DNA of 64,000 nucleotides from Xenoacremonium recifei (lineage: Eukaryota > Ascomycota > Sordariomycetes > Hypocreales > Nectriaceae), in NCBI GenBank assembly GCA_012184525.1, contig WOFQ01000001.1, positions 1,364,001 through 1,428,000 of the forward strand. Direction: 5' to 3'. The position numbers and the translations under genes were made by a program. The notes under the pieces were generated by a model. That model searched no databases and was not told the origin of the DNA. It was given only the letters and a program-made list of their open reading frames with translations. Below, one piece after another: positions 32,879-44,891 of the stretch (positions are counted from its first letter, which is position 1; each line of letters opens with the position of its first letter).

Positions 32879-35498
32879 TTGTGGTGGTTCGGACAAGTAG
32901 AAGTAATTTGGTCATGATATGGTCATGATATGTTTTGCTATGATATATATGATACCCCTCTGTAGTCGAAATAATGTCAGGAGCTTGCTCATGGATATGA
33001 TGATGTACGGTGATCGTTCGGCTTCTCCCTCAAGATCTAGAATGCGATTACTGGACACTGAACTACGATTATACGTACCCGAGACATGTGAGATCTTAAC
33101 TGACAAGCCTTGTCATCAAACTTACCTAGCTGCCGAAGCCTTGAACTCGCAAAACATCTCCATCTGGTATCCTGAGCATCTGGGGTTTACCGCGGCAAGA
33201 GCGCTGTATATGATGCAGGCTCAGATCCCGAACCCAAGGCATTGATCCCTCGGACAGGACCCAAACAAAAGAAGACGATTCCATCACCACCTACCTCTGC
33301 CATTGACACTCCTCGACCGCTGACATCACATCCATTCCCCAGACTTACCTCCATCTCTTCATGAACTCTCATGGTCCTTGAATTCCGAGCTCGCCGAAAG
33401 CGGAAAGGAGCTTGGACCAGCTTCAACTTTCTCACCGGGTAGGCTTTGACTGTTGCGGTCGTCCGAGATTGCTGGCCGGCACGCACGCCCCCCCTTGCGC
33501 GAAAAATTTTCGCCGCGAATCTCTGCCACTGCTGCTGTAGCACACAGGCCTGTGCAGAAGAAATACAGCACAGCAATCCCAATCTCGGTAGGCTGCTGTG
33601 CCATGTCGGCAGCCGCACAGGGTTGTTGTCGAGGTGTGGCTGAATCAATCTGCACAGTGCGCCACAGGCCAGATCGCACGTGCGGCCAGCCTGGTCCCGT
33701 GAGATTGGTTGCAGATGCGGAAGCCTAAGGCAACTTCACCTCTTCAACAGCGCAGAGCTCCCACGGCCCTGAAATCATCATTGCTTCAGCGGCTCGACGC
33801 CAATTGGCGAAGCCCAACACCATTGGAGCAGCCACCGTGTCCATTGGCGATCATCGTGGCCTCTCGGAGTCCGCAAGCCGCGCTGAGTCGTGCTGGCCTG
33901 TGCTCTCCTCTACCATCCCAAACATACCCGACCACGCGGCTGCGTCATTTGAGGCTCCAAGGCATCAACCAATGTCAGAGCAAGCTTGCCAGTGCGTCGC
34001 TGTGGCTGCAACCGTTGTCTCGCACTGTCCGGCCGCCGAGGCCCGTGTCTGGAAAAAATTTTCGTGTCCCGAATGTCCGACCCACTGTCATTTCCCGCCA
34101 TCTGGGAGTTGACCTGCAGTCCGAGGGATGCCGGTGATTGGCCGCAGCTTGTTGTTTAAGGGCATATCGGGCTGCGTCGATAACTGATATGCGGTATCAG
34201 ATTGATCGAGGTGAAATGCATGATGAGTGAGCCTGCTGGCCTCGACTGCACAACGCGACCGGATCTCGAAAGACACGCATCTCGTTAGAGCCTTCCGTCC
34301 AAGCTTGTAGCAGGTGGGTACGTACGATTGCTGATCCCGCCCGGTACGAATCGTACTGTGCGCGCCGCTCGCACCTCCCAGATCTTTCTTTGGCCAAAGG
34401 GAGCGTTCGAGTGTCGCGATGCTGCTCCGTAGGTTTGCTAGGTTTGCCCTGCTGAGTGCTAGAACCGGCTTCTTCGATCCACCCACGTGGAAGCTTCCGC
34501 GGCTGATTCGCTGCGGTGCAACGTGAAGCCACCATGTGGGGGTCAAACGACACGCCCGTGGGGTTTCACTGGCTGTTCGCTTTCCGCTTTCCCTCCCAGG
34601 TGTAAAGCCAATTGGCACGGCAGACCTTCGGCGCCCTTTCGCCCAGCCGGCCGGTTCTTCTGATATCGATCCTGATATTGTGACGGCTGATATCTGGCTG
34701 CGATCAGCAACCACCCAGCTCCCTCCGAGCACCCCATTGAACCGTAGAGCATTCTGGCGTCCTCGGTGCATCAATTGTATCTTTTTCCCCCGTCTCTCGT
34801 TTTTTGTCGCTCTCTTCTGGACTCCGTATGGCCGCCCGGGGCTGGAGGCTTGTTGGGTCCGTGGTCCAGCTAGGGGTCCTCGCAGTTCCGGCTTTGTCCT
34901 TTCCTACCGAGATTTCGCTGAATTTTGCGCGTTCCATCGTCGGCCACCCCTAGCTGGCGCCCATCTGGCCCTCTTCCCATGATTCATGGTCCACCCGCCA
35001 GAGCAAGTAAAAGCCTCAGGCCTTCAGTCGTCTCGGCGAGCAATCATGTCTCAGCATTTCTCGCCGTCGCATCCACCCGACTTCCCCCGATGGCTAACCA
35101 ACCCGTGCGTCGTCCACCCCCTGAGATATTCGCACCAGCCTCGATCCCTCAGCTTGGCCCTCAACGTGCAACGGCGAGCCTTGTCGTCCTTGTCCTCACC
35201 CGGTCCCCATCAATCTCCCCCGTAAAAATGTCTCGCCCCGATTGATCATTGCACTGTCCCTTCACCAGTCTTCCACCGTTGCCCCGGCTGACGCTCTCAA
35301 CCCCCCTGGACTATCCACTCCCAGTCGGCCCACTCTTCCTCACTTTCCTCCCGGCTCCAGGCGCTTTCTTTCTTCCCTTTTCCTCCTTCCACTGCCGTCC
35401 TGTCTCGTGCTGAGCTCCGTATCTCTTTTCTTTAAACCTCAAGTCAGCCTCTTTCATCCCGTCCATCTTCAACCATCTCCCCTCACACAACCATCACA
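32879..35498. other. Long intergenic region upstream of ATP9
   Basis: 2.6 kb with only short overlapping ORFs. Near 32910-32931 the 11-mer GGTCATGATAT is directly repeated in the MYST 3' region. Between 33700 and 34620 there are many CCAAT/ATTGG pentamers, including the palindrome GCCAATTGGC twice (33799-33808 and 34607-34616). From about 35230 the sequence is pyrimidine-rich, as expected of a highly expressed leader. A five-codon upstream ORF is at 35228-35245. Confidence 0.6.
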
Positions 35499-36130
35499 AT
35501 GGCTTCCCGTGTCTTCGCTTCCCGCCTGGCCTCCCAGATGGCCGTCAAGGCCGCTCGCCCTGCTGTCCGAGCCCCCGTCGCTGCTGCCAGCAAGCGAACC
35601 ATCTCTGGTAAGTCGTCGATGCGGCAAAATTTTTCCTCGAGCTCAATTGAGCTTTGCCGACCTCCGCCGCGATGGCATCGATAATGGAACCAATTCGCTC
35701 ACATATCCGACTCTCAAGGTGCTGCTAGCCCCCTCCAGACCCTCAAGCGCCAGCAGGCTTCCCAGCTCCTGAAGGCCACCTCCCGCAACGCCTTCCAGGT
35801 CCAGCGCCGAGCTTACTCCTCCGAGATCGCCCAGGCCATGGTTGAGGTCTCCAAGAACTTGGGTATGGGTTCTGCCGCCATTGGTCTGACTGGTGCTGGT
35901 ATCGGTATCGGTCTGGTCTTCGCTGCCCTCCTTAACGGTGTTGCCCGCAACCCTGCCCTCCGAGGCCAGCTTTTCTCCTACGCCATTCTGGGTTTCGCTT
36001 TCGTCGAGGCCATTGGTCTTTTCGACCTGATGGTTGCCCTTATGGCCAAGTTCGTACGTCGTCACCTTCTGAAAGAATTCCCGCAAGTTGCCGAGATCGA
36101 GACTGACATGTTCCCCCTTTCCAGACCTAA
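35499..36130 (+). CDS. atp9: Mitochondrial ATP synthase subunit 9 (c-ring), nuclear-encoded precursor
   Basis: Three exons, 35499-35607, 35719-36053 and 36125-36130, give 149 residues. The presequence of about 68 residues (MASRVFASRLASQMAVKAARPAVRAP...KRTIS and SPLQTLKRQQ) is Arg/Ala rich and closely follows the Neurospora subunit 9 leader. The mature proteolipid begins at YSSEIAQAMVEV and has two helices: GLTGAGIGIGLVFAALLNG, the ARNPALRGQL loop, and LGFAFVEAIGLFDLMVALMAKF with the proton-carrying Glu in FAFVEA. Ten or so copies form the F0 rotor ring. Intron 1 (35608-35718) must end in AAG to keep the conserved frame, and the last exon codes only Thr-stop. The start context CACAATGGC is strong. 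Confidence 0.97.
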
Positions 36131-39100
36131 ATTATATCCCGGCCAATTGGGACGGCTCGTGCCGAGTGATCGAGCCAACGAGATGGGGGCGGCTGCTGGT
36201 ATATGTGCATTGTGCGGCGTTCTTCCACGGCTTGTCACAGATGCACTTGCTTCCGGCTTGCACGATAGAGAGGGGAGGTTGCATTGTAATAGACGGGATA
36301 GAGAACTGGGAGCGACGTTCATAGGGGCGTCATTGTGATAGAGTTGGGGAAATTCTGCGCATTATTCTCCCAGGGACCGACTTGTAAAATAAAAAGCCTC
36401 ATTCATCCCGCTTCTTCCACAGCACCAAGAGGAATTTCATTTATTTCATCAAAACTTGTCTCCTTCCACTTGAAAGTGACGATGAAATATCGATATCTTA
36501 TCAATTGAGATCTCAATTGATCTCCAATTGAGCACGTTTGCTCATCGGGAGCATCGAGCTGTCTGACTTTGAGGCAATTGCTCCCAAGCTCCCGTGGGCC
36601 GGTGCCGGGGAAGATGGCGCGCCTTAGCCGAGCTGGCCGATGCTGGACTGCCTGCAGACACTTGCCAGCAATTCATAACCGAGCACTTCCGGCCACCTAA
36701 CAATTTCTGGCGGTCTATCGAGGCCCGCTCTGTTAATGCCTGAAATGCCTTCGATTCAAGGCAGGATTATCGTGTTTGTTTGGGAACTGAGAGATAACTC
36801 CACACGGTGTCAAACTCGCACCCGCCATATCGTGGGTCACTGGGGCCAGGGCCTCATCTAGGCCAATGGTCGATAAGGTAGGGTGGAATCGGCGAGCCAT
36901 GGTGGACCGATGATTAGGGATTCATGGACCAAGGGGTAAGAAGGTGGAGCAGTCGAAGAGGTATGTAAGGAAAGGGCAGTCCGCCTGACGGGATAAGAGC
37001 GTGTAGATACTCTTGGTGTAGTTCTGATATCAAGATTGGGGTGCCACTCTGCTTTGATTTGAACCAACACCTAGGATGAACGAGCCGTCGACCTGACTGT
37101 CGGCTTCGAGTTTTGAAGTGAGAACGATCATCGACAGCGAAGAATGAGAATAACAGGGAAACCGGGAGACGATGACCAAGCCAAGGCCGGACGATACCAT
37201 CGACGGGCACTGAACTGAACGAAGAGAGCCGAGCTATTTCAGCAACAGCTGATGAGGACCGATAAGGGGAGCCGCATCGCCATCAACAGTCGTGGAGTTT
37301 CAACCCAGATCTGGCAGCGATCCTCTTGTCGAATGGATGATGGGATGAGGAGGTTATCCTGATGACCGGAACCGACGGTCAGGGAAGGTGCAAGGAGTAA
37401 GTGACAAGCAGGTTTACAGGCCGGCGTCGAACCTCATGTCGGATATCGAGTGACCAGTCGAGCCGAGAGGCGTGTGTGTTCTCACGTCAACCATTCTTTG
37501 GACCAACAAATACGAGGGACCTTGGTTGGGTAGCTCGATGCCCAGGCTAAGCCATCATCAAGTGACGGCATCCTACGGTACGAATAGGTGAGACCTGGAG
37601 GCAACCCTGGATGCTGTTGAACGTTGAAAGGGGATGATGGCCACCAGTGTTGTCGACCTTGAAAGCTCGAAGCCGTTCTAGTGAAAGGCAGTTTGGGTTG
37701 TCGAAGGCCTGACACCACAAGGCTGTTGACCAGCCGCATCGTGCCCTTGGAAGAAGGCTACGGCTCTTGACTGATTGGGCCGATCTTGCTTGTTGCTGTT
37801 GGCCTCAGGAACTGCAAGAATCCGGGGAACGCTAAGCAGTCCGGGTCCACATGAGACATGGGACCTGACGACGATGCTCGAGAAGTCTGAGCAGGTCGTT
37901 TGACCGGCATCGAGAAGACAATTGGCATGGCATTGCGCAACCTCTTGCTCGCGGCCAGAAACGTGTCGCCTGTGCTCTAGATTAGTTCCCGACAGCCCAG
38001 AGTTCGGCTAGGGAAGTTTAACTCACTGTGACATTCATCGAGTGACCTCTCACCATGTCAAGGTTCAGGTCCCGGTCGAGATCGACAGGAACGAGTCAGG
38101 AGACGACGGCGACACGAACGAGCGACGAACGAGGCGACTCTTGGACAACAGACAAGGCTTGGGAGGATTGTTTTGAAGGAGGGAAATGAGGGAAAAGGAA
38201 GTCGACTCGTCGCAGGGTTTCATCCCCCCTCCGCACCTTCCCCTCATTGTGCGGTCACGTGCGGTGGTTACCACCCCAATGTGCCGTGCCGTGCGGTGAG
38301 TGTGGGCAATTGAGTGTGACATTGACAAGGGGTCGGGAAAGGACGGCGTCTCTGAGAGGCTAGCCAGGAGATTGACTGGAGCTGCCGCCAGGGCAGTGGC
38401 CAGGGCAGCGCAGGATGATGCAGGGCGCTCCGGGGGAGAATGCGAGAGGGTGAATGGGGGAGGAAGCAGATTGGTCTCTGCGCGACGCAGGAGGGAAGCA
38501 AGGAAGCAAGCGTCTGGCCATGATGGCGAGATCGAATGATGGAAGAAGATTGGAAGGACTTGCCGGCAGATCGGCGTTGGCGACGAATGCGAAACGAATT
38601 GCTGTCCAATTGCTCGTTCCACAACCAATTGCTTCTCTCTGGTGAGCGCTTTGAAAGTTGACGGTGTTGAGGAGGGGAGCAGGAAAGAAGAGTGAAGAAG
38701 AGGAGGGGAGGGAAGAGGCGACGGGTCGGTTGATGAAAGTGGAAGGTCGTGTTCAGCTGCTGCAGCTACTGCGCGGCATTACGACAGCAGCGTCGCGGGA
38801 GTCTTCAGGCAGGCTGTCGGGGGCCCGGCGCGCGCAAAAGACACGGGACGGGCTCGCTAAATGTTGCCCATCCTCGCGGCCACACTCGCTCTCCGTGGGT
38901 TGCCGGGACGTGCCATTGCAGCGCAGCACTCAAAGTCGGCTCACCACACGGCACATCGCTCGGGAAAGCAGATCCTTGCGAACAGAGTGTCGCGATTGGC
39001 TCTGCTGACCGCGGAGGGCTGCGCGAGTGGCATGTTGTCGGAAGGCCTTGTTTCATCCTCACTGCGAAGGACTGCTGCGACGGTGTTTCTGCTGACATTG

Positions 39101-39999
39101 AAGGACGAAAGTTGCTCTCGAGAGGCAAGGAGGGGACCTTTCAGTAATTAACCAGCGGGAGAATTGACAAACACAAGGTCCTGGCGGGCCGCTCGCTCCA
39201 ATGATGCCTTGCTGATTTCAAGGGGCGCCCCATTCTGACCCCGTTGGCTTCGCATCACCGCCCAACCGCTTCACGCCGGTAGATATTCAAAGGCGGGGAA
39301 AATCCGGGGTAGTGCGACAAGTTGGTCCGAGAGTGCCCGGGGGGGCAGACAATGTCCGAGCTTTCCGCGAAGGCAAGGGGGTTGAATGTGCGAGTCGCGA
39401 CAATGCTTTGAGTTGTTTATGTGCCTGGCTGGACTCGAGAAATCCCGAGGCCCTTTGTTGGCTGAAGGTTGGCAGAAGGAGGAGGTTGTTGGGGATGGAC
39501 CTTCAGTGGAAATTCTCCGTTCCCTCAGGCGACTGGAGCCTTCAGTGGAGAGACGAGGAAGGCACGCTGCACCTCAGGGCTCCTCAGGCTCCTCAGCGGC
39601 AGACAGTGGACCGTGAGCGCTAACGCACAGACCTTCACGCGAGCAACTGCCTCCCCGACTTGCCCGACTCCCCCGTCGCTGCTTCCTCCCTTGCATTAGG
39701 TGTCTCTGGCGCCGACAAGGAGAGCACGAATTGGCAAAGAAGTCTCACCTTGCGGGCTATTATTACACGCCTGGAATTGGCGGTGGGAAATTTGAGGCAT
39801 GCAGGCATAGGTTAATACAGGCAGTAATTTCCACTGTGGCGGTGTTCAATAGCAAGGCGCCGTTGATACACAGACAATGATTGTACACTCTGGCGGTGTC
39901 GTCTCGCATTAATGCCTCTTCTCATTTTACAGAATGTGACACACAATCCTGAACACCACAACTGAATCCAACGTACCAACCCCCGCCCCCCTCAAAATC
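36131..39999. other. 3.9-kb gene-free region between convergent ATP9 and RRP6
   Basis: Beyond the two 3' ends, the remaining >3 kb shows only short overlapping ORFs, no repeats that look like a transposon and no RNA gene I can fold. It contains a 22-bp palindrome (36500-36521), a 6-bp-stem hairpin near 36740 and a purine-rich tract near 38680-38720. Composition is ordinary, not AT-rich. Confidence 0.5.
36500..36521. repeat. Perfect 22-bp palindrome with a third half-site
   Basis: Each half reads ATCAATTGAGA. Just right of it lies a near copy, ATCTCCAATTGAG, so three CAATTGAG-type half-sites occur within about 35 bases, some 370 bases after the ATP9 stop. Confidence 0.7.
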
Positions 40000-42629
40000 T
40001 TACTTCTTAAAAGTTGCACTGCGCTCTCCCCGAACAGGAGGTGCTTTACGAGCCCCCTTGAGAGCATCGTCTCCCGTCTTTGAGTACGGGTCAAAAGGCG
40101 CCTTCTTCTTCTTGCCCCCTTGCTCAGGCTCGCCAGCCCCCCGGTTCGCGTGCAGCACCGAGCTGGCCTTGCTGTAGTCAAACGGCACAGCGTCGTACTT
40201 CTTGTCCTGTTCCTCCTTGGCTTTTTGTTTCTTTTCCTTTTGCCGCTCTTTCCTGGCCTTCTTCGCTGCCTGTCTGCCTTCCTTAAATTTCTCTTTCTCT
40301 TTGCGCAGCCTCTTGCGTTCCTTTTTAGTCAGCTCGGGCATAGCCCCTTCATCCAAGGATATGATGCCGCTGTCGTCCATTTCCTCGTCACTATCTCCGG
40401 CCGATGCTTCTTCGTCAGCGCTGCCCTGCTCCTCTTCCACAACTTCAGACTTCCGTTCCTGTCCCCGCTTCAGCGTGAACTCCTCGTCAGGATCCTCCGC
40501 AGGCTCAGCAGGAGTTGGTTCAGCCTTTGCTGCCACGGGCTGTTGCTCTGTCGAGGGAGTCCCCTCGACTGCTTGATCGTATTGAAAGCCTCCCTCGATA
40601 TCCTTTTGCTCCACGAATCGCTGCCAGGGGAATGGTATTAGATCATCGTCCTCATTAAGGTTGTTTGACGATTTTTCCCACCGAGTACTGATAGGCATGT
40701 CCCCGAAGAGTTTTGACTTCTTCAGTCTGGTGACCTTTACTGGCCCATCGATATCCAGCAATTGATTCGTTTCCTTCGCAATGATGGGTAGGCCCTCTTT
40801 TCGCAGTCCGTCTGGCGCCATTGAAGTAAAGAAATGAAGCATAGAAGGGCCTCCCTGAGACTTCGAATCCTTAATGTACTCCCACATGTCGCCGACTCGT
40901 GATCTCGCAGGTGACGATAAGGGGATGAGGCTATGAAGTGCTTTTGCGTCTGGTGGATTGACACGCGAGATCTCGACAATGTTGTTAACTGACAGCAGGA
41001 AGTTTGGACTTTCGTCCTCTTTCCTTGCCGTCTCATCCCTCCATTTCCAGATGGCTCTAAAGACAGAGAATTGCTCGCTGCTGAAAGCCAAGTGGGAGTG
41101 TTTGAAGATGTAGTTATACCATCCACGGGAGCCCTCTCCAGACTTCTCGTCATAACCTGGGTGCTCATGTCGTGATAGGGACAGCTCCCGTGATCTTTGA
41201 AGCGCCTGTTCCACAAGGCTAGGCTGGGTGTTGTCGGGATTCCTCGCGATTACGAGGTCGTTCCGGACTCTGTCGTAGATGTAAAGCAAATAATGGGTAT
41301 CGGACCGCGCGTAATACATCATCTCTTCTGGAATCGGTCTTACGTCGTTTGTTAGTCAAGTACAGAGAGAAGGGTAGATAATGACGTACCTCATTCGCCA
41401 ATCAGCAAGCTGATATTGCTTGTCGGCATCGAAATCCACAAACTTATTCAAAAGAAATGCCAAACTTCTCCCGGAGTACATCAAGTCGCAAGCGAAGAAG
41501 GTGTCGAAGAGGCCATTGACATAGAGGCCCAAATCTCGTTGCAGCCAGATCATGTCCATGTATGCGCCATGAAATACCTACGGCTGTTAGCATCTTTTAG
41601 GTATATTCTTATGCGCAAGACTTACTTTGACAATGCTGGGATCAGCAAAGACTTCGTTGAGAACCTCTAGCTTATGCCTCCAGGGCTGAAGAGTATCCAC
41701 GATCCAGTCACGTTCCCGGGTGCTGATCTGCATGAGGCAGACGAGACCGACGTATGTTCTGAAGTCATGATGCTCCAGATCAACAGCGATTTCCTTGGCC
41801 TTCTTGAGTTCCTCCAGCATCTCGAAAACGCCTTCATATGTGTCCACCCAGGTAGCTTGGGTGCCCTCAACTGGTTGATATTTTATCGGTTCAGCGACCC
41901 GGTAGACTCTGTCGGGATACTTCATATCGTTGATCTCGGTTTCGTAAGGATGCTTGTATCTATCGGGGTATTTAGTCAACGGTCGATCGGGGTCTAGGCC
42001 GGAGTGACATACTGTATAGAGCCATTCTCAGCTTGGAATGTGACAAGGCTCTTGTCCAGAGGCACAGAAGCGTGTGGCTTGGATGTAATTAACGGTTTCC
42101 AAGGCCCCGTGGGGAAGTTATCGGGCTGAACCTCGAATCGAAGTTGGGGTTTCGTGATGTTCGCATTTCGAATGACCTTATTCGTCGATTTCAGCTTCTT
42201 GGGTTTGGACGCCTGAGCCCAGTTAGCTTCCTGTCCCCCCATCAAAAAGCTAGCGATCCTCACAGATTCGCTCGTCGGAGGATCTTTCCTCTTGACGAGT
42301 CCAGTATACTCGTCCAAAGCTGTGTCGGCCTTTTCCAAGATAGTGTCTACCACGTCCACCACGCCGCGCCAGTGCATGTCGATATCCTCGACATCTTCCA
42401 ACTTCGGCGGCGCTTTGATGCCGCAAGCTCTAGCCGCAGATTGTAGGAGCCGGGTCGAGATGTCGAGGATGCGCGATGATTTGTCGTCGAGTTGCTGGCC
42501 GACTTCTGGGTTCACGGTTCGTTGGAAGCTGAGATCTTCGGCCGAAATGGTGTTGACCCTCTTGACAGTGGAAACGAGCGTCTTCTGCACACTCTCCTGG
42601 AGCGTCTTAAAATCCTGGGAAGGCTCCAT
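40000..42629 (-). CDS. rrp6: Nuclear exosome 3'-5' exoribonuclease RRP6 (EXOSC10)
   Basis: Four exons, 42629-42013, 41959-41626, 41577-41390 and 41338-40000, give 825 residues. Rrp6 trims rRNA, snoRNA and aberrant transcripts with the nuclear exosome. The N-terminal PMC2NT region (about 10-100), which binds the Rrp47 cofactor, is present. The DEDDy nuclease spans exons 2-4: VDLEHHDFRTYVGLVCLMQISTR (Asp, Glu), VFHGAYMDMIWLQRDLGLY (Asp), and DWRMRPIPEEMMYYARSDTHYLLYIYD (Tyr, Asp). An HRDC domain follows in exon 4 (FSVFRAIWKWRDETARKEDESPNFLLSVNNIVEI). The long C-terminus is acidic then Lys-rich (KKERKRLRKEKEKFKEGRQ), a likely nuclear-localisation and exosome-binding tail. The third intron (41339-41389) ends TAAG, forced by the conserved DWRMRP-IPEE frame. 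Confidence 0.96.
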
Positions 42630-44891
42630 GATGGCGAAGAGCGCCGGAATGCGCGTCGAGACGTTATGTTCAAAGAATAATGCGGTTCCAGTTTGGAGGG
42701 TTCAGAAAATTCCCAGGATTAGCGTGCCCGGAGCTTATCGATAAGACTGATTGGCATCTAAGGTACGAGCAGCAAAGCAAAATCCTGCTGGGCTAAGACA
42801 TGCAGAACTAGGAGAAATGGTGATCTCTTGATGAAATTCGTTTAGTCCATATTTATATGCCGCTTTCTCTGGTTTTAAAGATGGCATTTTTGCCCCTGTA
42901 TCTATATCTTTAGGGTGCCCAACTCTTTGTTCAAAGAAGCTTAGAAATGGGGATGCGCAACTTCAAGTTTACCCGCTAAATGACTGCTCAACGTTCGTAC
43001 GGTTTTCGTCGACAATGTCAATTTGAAGAAAATCCTATAAAATTGCAGTCTTATTTCCCTCGTTGGGAAAGTGGTAATGAAAACGGCCTACCTAGAGAAA
43101 CGGTCGGAGACACGTGCTAGACTGCGCTTTGAGACACAGGCCTAGAAACTTCTAGAGGCCGGTTCCAAGGCATGATCAAGTTGAGGGGGGAATAGCTCAT
43201 TTACGGGTCGGAGGAATTCCAGAAATATCCACGCCTTAGTAGAAAATATCGGCCGCACCAGCTGTACCTGAGATAGAGAGAAACGTTGACGGGGAATCTC
43301 GATGTTATCCAATCGAGGCTAAGACGTGCCAAACCATGGACAGGCCATTGGATCGGCCGCTAATGGAAACTTTGGTCCGGTAAGGAGAATTATGCTTGCT
43401 TGGGAGCTTCACCTCAAAGCCTGCTCATGGTGGGAAAACAGAGCAGCTTAGGCTGTCACGGCCAAGGTACGGAGCTTCTGATAAGTGACTACAGGAAACA
43501 TGGCCTCGTTCTTAGTCTCAATTGGCCGGTTAGCTGACGTCTTCAAGCGTGCTTGCGTCTCCGCTCCCGTTGCACGCCTCTCGGGACGGGAGAGCACCCA
43601 CGATCCCGGGTATGTATCTTGCTTAACCTGGGCTTCTCCGCTAGTGATGTCGAGCTCCCGTCACTGTGGTTAATTCCGTCTGGGCACAGGCGTTAGGGCT
43701 GTCGTTCATTTGAAGTAAGAAGTAGAGACCATCACTGGATCAACTCTGAGATCCTAGGCTGGACCTCATCTCAAGTCCATGCGGTTCCCTAACCGGCTTC
43801 AACTCCGAGATCAGGCAAAACGCACGGGAAGCATGGGCGTCCTGCGGGTTGCCGGAGCGGGTGTAGCCGGTACCTCGAGGTATCCGGCGAGAAGAATTGA
43901 AGACACTCCCCAGGTATTGCTATACTGAAAAGTCAGATCAGAGGGACAGCTTGCGTGCAGCTACAAGGAGGTACTTCGGCAGTGCATGAGATCCGTATCG
44001 CGGTTTGGCTGCAGCATGCCCATGCGAAGAAAACGGCCCGGGACGGGAGCTATGGGTTGCGGTAAATAAAAACTCAGAGATAAAGAGACCATCGTGTATT
44101 GCCTCAGTGCCTCGCTCCCGCAATTCCACGCGTTTCCGCACCCGGGGCGTTTGATTTGGGTGAGCCGCCGCCCTGTTTTGCCGCCTTGTGGATGGATGGA
44201 TGGATGGATCGTATATAACAAGCGTAGCCCGGTCGCTGGAGCATTGCTCCCGGCGGACGGCGTCACTCAAGGCCCTGCCTGCTTGTATCGTGTAAAGCGA
44301 GACCGCGCAATCACCACCACTGAAGGCGTTCCAAGTTCGGATCGAAGTTTTATCCACAGTCTGGCTCTGCTGCCGATAGTCGCATCAGGAGAATCAATCT
44401 GGTAGGTGCCATCATATGATTTACAGCTCCCGGGCGTTTCCTTCCCTCTTTGTTTCCCCCAACTTTGCCCCTCTATTCCTTCCCCGCCATCGATTGCCCT
44501 CTCCCCTCCAATCCCCAATCTTCTTCTGCCCAAGCCCGTCTTTCTTCTTCTTACATCATCATTCTTCGCTCTCTGTCCCGGCCTTCATGTTGCTCGTTAA
44601 GAGGCGATAGCAGCCAATTTGTGCTCAACTGTACTCGCTCTCAACGTCAGTTCACTCTGCGGCCCTTCCCCTCCTGGCTTCATCCCTCCTAGCGTCACTG
44701 CCACAGCTGCTCTGAAGATCCAAGCTTCCAAAGCTAACTCCACCGCTGGTGTGATCTACAGTTCCCAGCGCCCTGCTCAAGATTCTCAAGACGTGGGCTG
44801 TCGAGCCTCACCTTGAATTCTCGCTCTTCAATCACCCGCGACGAACTCGGGCAATCTCCTACCGACCTCGACACCTGCCCGCACCGCTACA
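42630..44891. other. Divergent intergenic region (RRP6 / TPS1)
   Basis: 2.26 kb without a convincing ORF. Toward TPS1 it holds a GATG microsatellite (44191-44209), a TATATAA string (44212-44218) and a long pyrimidine-rich leader (44430-44700) with several CCCCT strings (near 44466, 44508, 44666) that resemble stress-response elements. A seven-codon upstream ORF is at 44587-44610. Confidence 0.5.
44191..44209 (+). repeat. GATG tetranucleotide microsatellite
   Basis: Nearly five tandem GATG units directly before a TATATAA string, about 680 bases upstream of the TPS1 start. Confidence 0.8.

Noticed and set aside
33499..34066. Two GAAAAAxTTTTCG strings (33499 and about 34051) as ends of a transposon
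   Set aside because: Only short A/T-run similarity; no matching flanks, target-site duplication or transposase.
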